Notes under the pieces: generated by a model | Seen by the model: only the letters and a program-made list of their open reading frames with translations | Databases searched by the model: none | What the model was told of the DNA's origin: nothing | In this document: piece after piece, positions 34,213 through 39,100 of the stretch | How the letters are laid out: every line of letters begins with the position of its first letter | Position numbering within the stretch: position 1 is the stretch's first letter | Made by a program: the position numbers and the translations under genes | From: an uncultured Johnsonella sp. | GTDB taxonomy: Bacteria; Bacillota; Clostridia; Lachnospirales; Lachnospiraceae | Length of the DNA: 39,100 nt | Assembly (NCBI GenBank): GCA_937927235.1 | Contig: CALBCM010000039.1 | Location: forward strand, 1 to 39,100 | Direction: 5' to 3'

Positions 34213-35052
34213 ATGCAAGACAAAAGGATTTTAACCATTCAGGATATTTCATGTGTAGGACAGTGTTCTCTTACTGTAGCGCTGCCTATTATTTCAGCCT
34301 GCGGCATAGAATGTGCCATCCTGCCTTCAGCAGTTTTGTCAACACATACCGGAGGATTTACAAACTTTACCTTCAGGGATTTAACAGAAGATATCCCTGC
34401 CATAAGAAAGCACTGGGAAGATGAAAATATTAAATTTGACGCAGTTTACACCGGATATCTCGGCAGCGTTAAGCAGATGGATTATGTGTCTGAAATTATG
34501 AAAAGCCTATTAAAGGAAGGCGGGCTTAAAATAGTTGACCCGGCTATGGCTGATAACGGCAAGCTCTACACAGGCTTTGATATGGATTTTGTAAAGGCTA
34601 TGGCAGGACTCTGCACCAAAGCCGACATAATACTGCCTAATATTACTGAGGCAGCCTTTATGACTGATTCTGAATGCATCCTTGAAAATCATAATGAGGA
34701 TTATATTAATGATTTGATTAAAAAGCTTTCCGCCTTCGGCAATAAAAAAATAGTTTTAAAAGGAATAAGGTTTGACAATGAAAAGCTTGGAATAGCTATT
34801 TATGATAATGAAAAGCAAAGCTGTAAATATTACTTTAATAAAAGGCTCGACAAGAGCTCACACGGTACCGGCGACTGCTTCGCCTCAGCCTTCTGCGGAA
34901 CTCTTGCACAGGGAAAATCAGTTTATGAGGCTGTAAAAACCGCTGCGGAGTTTGTATATAAATGTATAGAATATACTATGCCTGACGATACACATTGGTA
35001 CGGAGTTAAATTTGAAAAAGCACTGCCGATGCTTATAAATAAATTCTCATAA
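34213..35052 (+). CDS. pdxY: Pyridoxamine/pyridoxal kinase
   Basis: Phosphorylates B6 vitamers to make PLP or PMP. A 279-aa ribokinase-fold protein: ILTIQDISCVGQCSLT at the start, AVLSTHTGGF for substrate contact, LPNITEAAFMT for ATP-site folding and SHGTGDCFASAF with the GTGD anion hole and catalytic aspartate. It follows the TtcA-like gene by 30 bases with AAGGGG upstream. PdxK, PdxY and ThiD are related; the sequence is closest to the pyridoxamine kinases of Clostridia. PLP made here would serve ilvE and threonine aldolase. Confidence 0.9.
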   Translation: MQDKRILTIQDISCVGQCSLTVALPIISACGIECAILPSAVLSTHTGGFTNFTFRDLTEDIPAIRKHWEDENIKFDAVYTGYLGSVKQMDYVSEIMKSLLKEGGLKIVDPAMADNGKLYTGFDMDFVKAMAGLCTKADIILPNITEAAFMTDSECILENHNEDYINDLIKKLSAFGNKKIVLKGIRFDNEKLGIAIYDNEKQSCKYYFNKRLDKSSHGTGDCFASAFCGTLAQGKSVYEAVKTAAEFVYKCIEYTMPDDTHWYGVKFEKALPMLINKFS

Positions 35053-35077
35053 AATATTTGCAAAACGGAGGGAAATT

Positions 35078-35749
35078 ATGATAGAAGGTGAATGGTTGGA
35101 ACCTCTTAAGAAAGAATTTTCAAAGGATTATTATAAAAGGCTCTACTCCTTTGTAAAAGAAGAATACTCAAATTATAAAGTATTTCCGCCTTCAGGCGAG
35201 ATATTTAAGGCACTGGAGCTTACTCCACTTTCAGAAGTTAAGGCTGTAATATTAGGTCAGGACCCCTACCATAATGACAATCAGGCACAGGGACTGGCAT
35301 TCTCAGTTCCCGAGCACCAGAGTATACCGCCCTCGCTTCAAAATATTTACAAAGAGCTTCAGGATGATTTAGGGCTCTACATACCTAATAACGGCAATCT
35401 GGTCAAGTGGGCAAAGCAAGGAGTTTTACTGCTTAACACTGTCCTTACCGTCAGAGCACATTCCGCTTTTTCACATCGCGGCAAAGGCTGGGAAGAGCTG
35501 ACCGATGCAATCATACAAGCTGTAAATAATAAAGATAAGCCTGTAGTTTTTATGCTCTGGGGCAGACCCGCACAGCAAAAGGCTGCAATGCTTAATAATC
35601 CGCTGCATCTGGTTCTGAAGGCTGCTCACCCGAGCCCTTTATCTGCACATAAGGGATTTTTCGGCTGCAGGCATTTTAGTCAGGCAAATAATTTCTTAGT
35701 TGAAAATAAAGAAATTGCTATTGACTGGCAAATAGAAAATATTGCATAA
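35078..35749 (+). CDS. ung: Uracil-DNA glycosylase, family 1
   Basis: Removes uracil from DNA at the start of base-excision repair. The 223-aa protein has the family 1 water-activating motif VILGQDPYHND (61-71 region), FSVPEHQSIPPSLQNIYKEL, LLLNTVLTVRAHSAFSH and the DNA-intercalation loop HPSPLSAHKGFFGCRHFS. It has GGAGGG before the ATG and lies 25 bases from pdxY and 41 from uppP. Confidence 0.97.
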   Translation: MIEGEWLEPLKKEFSKDYYKRLYSFVKEEYSNYKVFPPSGEIFKALELTPLSEVKAVILGQDPYHNDNQAQGLAFSVPEHQSIPPSLQNIYKELQDDLGLYIPNNGNLVKWAKQGVLLLNTVLTVRAHSAFSHRGKGWEELTDAIIQAVNNKDKPVVFMLWGRPAQQKAAMLNNPLHLVLKAAHPSPLSAHKGFFGCRHFSQANNFLVENKEIAIDWQIENIA

Positions 35750-35790
35750 TATTAACTGTTATTACATTAATTTTGAAGGGATTATAAATC

Positions 35791-36636
35791 ATGGATATAA
35801 TACAGCTTTTAAAAGTTATTGTTTTAGGAATCGTCGAGGGCTTAACTGAATGGCTCCCTATAAGCTCTACCACACATATAAAGCTTATAGATGATATAAT
35901 AAGATTTAACGCTTCAGATTCATTCAAGGAAGTTTTTATAGTATGTATACAGCTCGGTCCCATGCTTGCGGTTGCAATAACCTATTTCCAAAAGCTTAAT
36001 CCTTTTGATCCTGCAAAAAATTCAATCAAAAAAAGAGCCACTCTTTTATTATGGCTGAAAATAATTATTGCCGCTCTGCCTGCCGCTATACTCGGGCTGC
36101 TGCTTGATGACTGGATAGATGCACATTTAAGCTCCACTTTAATCAATTCATTCATGCTCATATTCTACGGTATTATATTTATAGTTTATGAGAATATGAA
36201 TAAAAACAAGCGGTCCGAAATTGAAAAAAGCGGGCAAATAGGCTATCAAACTGCACTTTATATAGGTATGTGCCAGGTACTCGCCCTTATTCCCGGAACT
36301 TCCAGGTCGGGAGTTACCATACTTGGAGCAATGGCACTCGGCTGCTCAAGAAGTGCCGCAGTGGAATTTTCATTCTTAATCGGGATACCTATACTTTTTG
36401 GTGCAAGTGCACTTAAGGTACTGAAATATGCCGTATCAATACATTTTCACTTTGATTCAATGGAGCTGGTATACCTGCTTGCAGGCTGCCTTGTATCCTT
36501 TATAGTGGCTGCCTATACTATAAGCTATTTCTTGAATTGGATTAAAAAGCATGATTTTAAGCCCTTCGGATATTATAGAATCGCCCTCGGAATTATTACT
36601 CTTATATGGTTCGGACTGGGAGCACTTGTCAAGTAA
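35791..36636 (+). CDS. uppP: Undecaprenyl-diphosphate phosphatase
   Basis: Removes a phosphate from undecaprenyl diphosphate at the membrane, recycling the carrier for peptidoglycan; overexpression of family members gives bacitracin resistance. The 281-aa protein has about eight hydrophobic helices. EGLTEWLPISSTTHIKL near the start is the first active-site motif; the usual STGH reads STTH. PGTSRSGVTI near 165-175 is the second motif. It ends the plus-strand run that also carries ddh. Confidence 0.95.
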   Translation: MDIIQLLKVIVLGIVEGLTEWLPISSTTHIKLIDDIIRFNASDSFKEVFIVCIQLGPMLAVAITYFQKLNPFDPAKNSIKKRATLLLWLKIIIAALPAAILGLLLDDWIDAHLSSTLINSFMLIFYGIIFIVYENMNKNKRSEIEKSGQIGYQTALYIGMCQVLALIPGTSRSGVTILGAMALGCSRSAAVEFSFLIGIPILFGASALKVLKYAVSIHFHFDSMELVYLLAGCLVSFIVAAYTISYFLNWIKKHDFKPFGYYRIALGIITLIWFGLGALVK

Positions 36637-36654
36637 AAAAGTTTTTAGATAACT

Positions 36655-36726
36655 AAGGATAGAGTCTTACGTTAATTCAAAGCTATAAGCTCATAGCTTA
36701 CATAGACCCTATCCTTTTCGCTATAC
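36655..36726 (+). terminator. Terminator-like hairpin after uppP
   Basis: AAGGATAG (36655-36662) is complementary to CTATCCTT (36719-36726), followed by TTTT on the plus strand. Inside, AGCTAT and ATAGCT form a second hairpin at 36681-36698. The outer stem encloses a long loop, so it is an unusual terminator. It overlaps the 3' end of the TOBE-like remnant on the other strand. Confidence 0.4.
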
Positions 36727-36926
36727 CTTTTCCCGTCATTTAAGACTACAGCCTTAAGCAGATTGTTTTCGGTTTCAAGCATAATCTCCATAAAAGCTCC
36801 GGCAAAGCGGATTTCCTTTATTAAAGCAGGCTTGGCAGCTATATGTTTTTTTAATTCATTCTCATATAAGATTTTTACTCTTTTATCATAGTAATTCCAA
36901 GCAGCATAAGCCAAAATCTCTGCAAT
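36672..36926 (-). pseudogene. TOBE-domain remnant of an ABC-transporter ATPase
   Basis: The frame is open from 36926 and is flanked upstream by an in-frame TAG. It encodes about 84 residues and has no ATG start or ribosome binding site. The segment IKEIRFAGAFMEIMLE followed by VVLNDGKRYSEKDRVYVSYE resembles the C-terminal TOBE domain of importer ATPases of the PotA/FbpC type. The Walker, signature and switch motifs of the ATPase part are absent. It looks like the surviving 3' end of a deleted gene. A real small TOBE protein starting at the TTG at 36914 is the alternative. Confidence 0.45.
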
Positions 36927-37067
36927 CTACTTCGGCAGATAAATATATAGATTGAAACGCAGAGGCTTATTGTCAGAGTCAATAAAGTAGTTAAAATTCC
37001 AAGCCTCAATGAATTAAATAAAAGCTTTTTATTTTCAAAATAAATATATGCATCCTAAAAAATACAT

Positions 37068-37118
37068 AAAAAAAGTGCCGCCTCAGGAGGAAGTTAATCC
37101 AGCCTTCAACAGCACTTC
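37068..37118 (-). terminator. Rho-independent terminator of the 6S-like RNA
   Basis: On the minus strand AAGTGCTG pairs with CGGCACTT (8 bp with one G-U) around a structured loop that contains CCTCCTGAGG, followed by seven T (37074-37068). Confidence 0.8.
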
Positions 37119-37342
37119 GTATATAATCCCAAAATGTCGGTCTTACTTAGTGACGCCTAGCAGTGCTAGGTGGGTGTCCTCACTGTGTTTTCTGCCATCC
37201 ACTTGGAAGAGGCTCGACATCCAAGCACAAAATATTGGATTCCCGTAGGTCTTAATGTAGGTTCAAAATTGGTAAGGTTGTCGTACACCCCAGGTATTAT
37301 ATTAGCATTTCTATGAGTAATCACATCTTTCTTTCTTACTCG
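37068..37342 (-). ncRNA. ssrS: Probable 6S RNA
   Basis: 6S RNA mimics an open promoter and binds the sigma-A RNA polymerase holoenzyme. The minus strand has a strong promoter, a structured transcript of about 275 bases and a terminator, with no credible ribosome binding site or protein. The transcript contains CCTGGGGTGTACG, whose GGGTGT pairs with ACACCC in GGACACCCACCTAG far downstream. Between them are TTTGAACCTAC, ACGGGAATCC and GTGGATGGCAG, a set I associate with clostridial 6S RNAs. The long closing stem around a central single-stranded bubble fits 6S. The match is from memory and pattern; a covariance-model search would decide. Confidence 0.72.
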
Positions 37343-37348
37343 CTTTGA

Positions 37349-37377
37349 TTATAACTCTAATTTGACTAAATATCAAG
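37349..37377 (-). promoter_or_regulatory. Strong sigma-A promoter of the 6S-like RNA
   Basis: On the minus strand TTGATA (37372-37377) and TATAAT (37349-37354) are separated by 17 bases. Transcription should begin near 37342. Confidence 0.8.
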
Positions 37378-37391
37378 TGATTTTTTACAGA

Positions 37392-37455
37392 CTTCCTAAC
37401 TGGGAGGGCTATCATCCTCACGATTAAAACCATGGGTTTTCCCGCCCGCATGGAT
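37392..37455. other. GC-rich cluster of hairpins, possible mobile-element end
   Basis: Within AT-rich DNA this stretch forms CTTCC/GGGAG (37392-37406), GAGG/CCTC (37404-37419) and the perfect AAAACC-ATG-GGTTTT (37426-37440), followed by CCCGCCCGCATGG. It resembles the subterminal hairpin regions of IS200/IS605-type elements, but no transposase or TnpB lies nearby. It may be a remnant. It is directly upstream of the 6S promoter. Confidence 0.35.
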
Positions 37456-37667
37456 TATTATAAAAATCACTACAATATTTATTTACTTATATCTTATCCT
37501 GTCTTAGCTTAAGCGAATATCTGCTCCGATTGAAATTCAATTATTTTACATTTATTGAACCAAAAAATATCAACATACTAATATACAGAATTTATATGTT
37601 ATATATCATATCACATTCTTCGTTATATTGCATAAAAAAGCTATCCTATTTTTGTGCAATGCGTTCT

Positions 37668-37721
37668 TATTCATTGAATAATATTTGCTGTTTTGGCAAA
37701 AGAATATTCATTGAATAATAT
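37668..37721 (+). promoter_or_regulatory. Two identical 17-base sites with a perfect palindrome
   Basis: TATTCATTGAATAATAT occurs at 37668-37684 and again at 37705-37721. Each contains the 13-base palindrome TATTCA-T-TGAATA. The copies start 37 bases apart, between three and four helical turns. The second is centred near -43 of the predicted start for the 139-aa secreted protein, an activator-like position. The remaining DNA from 37456 to 37667 is AT-rich and I see nothing in it. Confidence 0.65.
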
Positions 37722-37738
37722 CTTTTTTATAGATTTAA

Positions 37739-37747
37739 TGCTAGAAT
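37739..37747 (+). promoter_or_regulatory. Extended -10 promoter for the 139-aa secreted protein
   Basis: TGCTAGAAT fits TGnTATAAT with one mismatch; there is no good -35 box at normal spacing. Start predicted near 37754, giving a leader of about 48 bases that ends in AAGGAGG before the ATG at 37802. Lack of a -35 box fits activation through the twin palindromes upstream. Confidence 0.5.
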
Positions 37748-37801
37748 GAACTTGAAACAAAAGTATTTTTTACCAATTATTTTAAATCAAGGAGGTTTGC
37801 T

Positions 37802-38221
37802 ATGAAAAAATTATTATTTTTACTTTCAGTTTTTGTACTTAGTACTCTTAGTGCTGTATCTGTTTATGCCGGAAGTTGGCACAGAGACAACGTAGGTTGG
37901 TGGGTAAGTAATGGAGAATTTGCTCTTACAGCAGAAGATATTGAGTACTTTAATATTACAGATACTATGCTGCAAATACGAGGAAAATTATATACTTACG
38001 ACCCTGCGGAATATACAGGCGATTATGTAGGATATGAAACACAAGATTATATGATCAGTTCATATACTTTATATTATGAAAAAGAAAGAATGCTTTCAAC
38101 CGGAGAAACTACAAAAGAAGAGCTTTTGAATAACTATAGAAACGGTTATGTAAATGTTTTAATGTTTAAGGTAAGTAATGGAGTTGTAAGAGAAGTAACT
38201 ATTCAAACAAAACGCCACTAA
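37802..38221 (+). CDS. Small secreted protein, paralogue of the next gene
   Basis: A 139-aa exported protein. Residues 1-23 are a signal peptide (MKKLLFLL..., cleavage after VYA). The mature start GSWHRDNVGWW is a single truncated copy of the tryptophan-rich motif that begins choline-binding-type repeats. Residues about 50-139 form a domain shared with the next protein: DTMLQIRGKL, GYETQDY, TTKEELLNN and a final VSNGVVREVTI align with DTLHIRGFL, GYTEEF, LTKEQFKN and VYSGNIISAGL. AAGGAGG precedes the ATG. The function is unknown; it probably lies at or is released from the cell surface. Confidence 0.85.
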   Translation: MKKLLFLLSVFVLSTLSAVSVYAGSWHRDNVGWWVSNGEFALTAEDIEYFNITDTMLQIRGKLYTYDPAEYTGDYVGYETQDYMISSYTLYYEKERMLSTGETTKEELLNNYRNGYVNVLMFKVSNGVVREVTIQTKRH

Positions 38222-38370
38222 TTAAGCTTTCAAATTTTAATACAGCTGTATACACTGTTACTTTTATATTATTTTCTCGGATTATTATACATGATTTAAG
38301 CTTACTAATAAAACAGTAAACTTATACTATATTTTTACACCTTTAACATTTGAATACAAAGGAGGTTTCT

Positions 38371-39003
38371 GTGAAAAAATTATTATTTACTTTATCATTT
38401 ATATTTTTCTTATCAGCTATAGGTATAAGCTCTTATGCAAGCCGCGGTACTTGGAAAAGAGATAACAAAGGCTGGTGGTATCTGCTTAATAACGGTACTT
38501 ACTGTGTAAACACCTGGTTTCAGGACAGTGATTCACAATGGTATTATTTTAATGGTAACGGTTATATGGTATACAATCAATGGGTTGGAGATTATTACCT
38601 CGGTGATGACGGTGCTATGTTTACCGACAGGATGACTCCTGACGGTTATTGGGTAGGTTCTGACGGTAAATGGAATCCGGATACTAATAACCTTGCCGGT
38701 TTGACAGGAAAATTCTGGTTTGCTTTAGATCACGTAAATAATGATATCTTTGCGTGGGACGGTGATACTTTACATATAAGAGGTTTTCTTTCTAGTGTCT
38801 CAGGTGGTGGCAAAGATTTAGGATATACCGAAGAATTCCTTGAAGTTACAGATTCAAGCCAGTTCTTTTTACTTAGCGGTAATAGCATAAAAGCTTATTT
38901 AACTAAAGAACAATTTAAAAATGCTGCCAAACTTGATAGCCACTTATCTCTTTATGTTGAAGTTTATAGCGGCAATATAATAAGTGCCGGCTTGGCTAAT
39001 TAA
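38371..39003 (+). CDS. Secreted protein with choline-binding-type wall repeats
   Basis: A 210-aa exported protein. The start is GTG at 38371 with AAAGGAGG 5 bases upstream; an ATG-less extension to 38350 is rejected. Signal peptide 1-23 (cleavage after SYA). Residues 27-101 carry aromatic-glycine repeats (GTWKRDNKGWWYLLNNGTY, SQWYYFNGNGYM, YYLGDDGAM, GYWVGSDGKW) of the choline/glucan-binding type, which usually hold proteins to wall polymers. Residues about 112-210 are the domain shared with the preceding paralogue. It has a similar AAAGGAGGTTT leader, suggesting a local duplication. The gap 38222-38370 has a possible TATACT box near 38330 and no clear terminator. Confidence 0.87.
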   Translation: MKKLLFTLSFIFFLSAIGISSYASRGTWKRDNKGWWYLLNNGTYCVNTWFQDSDSQWYYFNGNGYMVYNQWVGDYYLGDDGAMFTDRMTPDGYWVGSDGKWNPDTNNLAGLTGKFWFALDHVNNDIFAWDGDTLHIRGFLSSVSGGGKDLGYTEEFLEVTDSSQFFLLSGNSIKAYLTKEQFKNAAKLDSHLSLYVEVYSGNIISAGLAN

Positions 39004-39049
39004 AGAAGATTTTACTACAATTTTCAGATGTTATAAAAGAGGAGTGAGA

Positions 39050-39100
39050 GTGCAGCGTCACATGAAAAACCAAGGATTACGCTCTGTGGTAACTAAAAGG
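39050..39100 (+). pseudogene. Possible IS3-type transposase fragment running off the window
   Basis: The frame beginning GTG at 39050 (GAGGAG five bases upstream) reads VQRHMKNQGLRSVVTKR to the edge. This resembles the HTH_21 segment in OrfB transposases of the IS3 family (pattern VxRxMKxxGLxSxVxKK). The frame is open upstream too, without transposase-like residues further than KRGV, and no OrfA or inverted repeat is visible. It may be a 5'-truncated remnant. Only 17 codons are visible, so the call is tentative. Confidence 0.35.

Noticed and set aside
37048..37248. 66-codon plus-strand frame
   Set aside because: It runs antisense to the 6S-like RNA and through its terminator, with no ribosome binding site.
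37530..37718. 62-codon plus-strand frame starting at TTG
   Set aside because: AT-rich low-complexity translation, no ribosome binding site, and it covers the twin palindromes.
1..39100. tRNA, rRNA, CRISPR arrays, prophage genes or a complete insertion sequence
   Set aside because: None seen: no regularly spaced repeats, no clover-leaf with CCA-type ends, and no intact transposase or phage structural genes.

Overview
The window looks like a chromosomal segment of a low-GC anaerobic Firmicute, most probably a member of the Lachnospirales. The grounds are the ferredoxin-linked pyruvate and branched 2-oxoacid oxidoreductases, the Ptb/Buk acid-forming route, a PyrD/PyrK class 1B dihydroorotate dehydrogenase, a VanZ-like protein, choline-binding-type wall repeats, strong AGGAGG ribosome binding sites and AT-rich intergenic DNA. 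The genus is not decidable by eye.

Region 1 (1-11086, all minus strand) is a catabolic block. Transcribed from a good promoter at 11058-11086, it reads gdh (Glu/Leu/Val dehydrogenase family), ptb, buk, pyruvate:ferredoxin oxidoreductase, a four-subunit 2-oxoisovalerate-type ferredoxin oxidoreductase (delta, alpha, beta, gamma) and ilvE, which runs off the left edge. Together they could deaminate branched-chain amino acids, oxidise the 2-oxoacids to acyl-CoA with reduced ferredoxin, and recover ATP as branched short-chain acids form. Several internal hairpins suggest differential expression within the block.

Region 2 (11234-27066, all minus strand) is a long biosynthetic run: pyrF-pyrK-pyrD-pyrE, a 49-aa membrane peptide, a VanZ-like protein, a small membrane protein, a 704-aa M29-type aminopeptidase, purE-purM-purN-purD, threonine aldolase, a 41-aa membrane peptide, acpS, an unknown 97-aa protein, pncB, nudC and ansA, ending in a terminator. 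Overlapping TAATG/ATGA junctions indicate translational coupling in several places.

Region 3 (27111-36728, all plus strand) starts with a tandem-GNAT acetyltransferase that may be leaderless. It continues with an XpaC-TelA pair, meso-diaminopimelate dehydrogenase, peptidase T, a TtcA-like PP-loop protein, pyridoxamine kinase, uracil-DNA glycosylase and undecaprenyl-diphosphate phosphatase. DAP synthesis, lipid carrier recycling and TelA/XpaC give it a cell-envelope flavour.

Region 4 (36672-39100) is accessory-like. It holds a TOBE-domain remnant of an ABC-transporter ATPase, a probable 6S RNA on the minus strand with its own promoter and terminator, a GC-rich hairpin cluster resembling a mobile-element end, twin palindromic operator-like sites, two paralogous secreted proteins (one with choline-binding-type repeats) and a possible IS3-type transposase fragment at the right edge.

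The features most worth following up are the ferredoxin-linked branched-chain acid operon, a short repeat family embedded in several intergenic hairpins, and the secreted paralogue pair behind twin palindromes. No tRNA, rRNA, CRISPR array or complete insertion sequence was seen.
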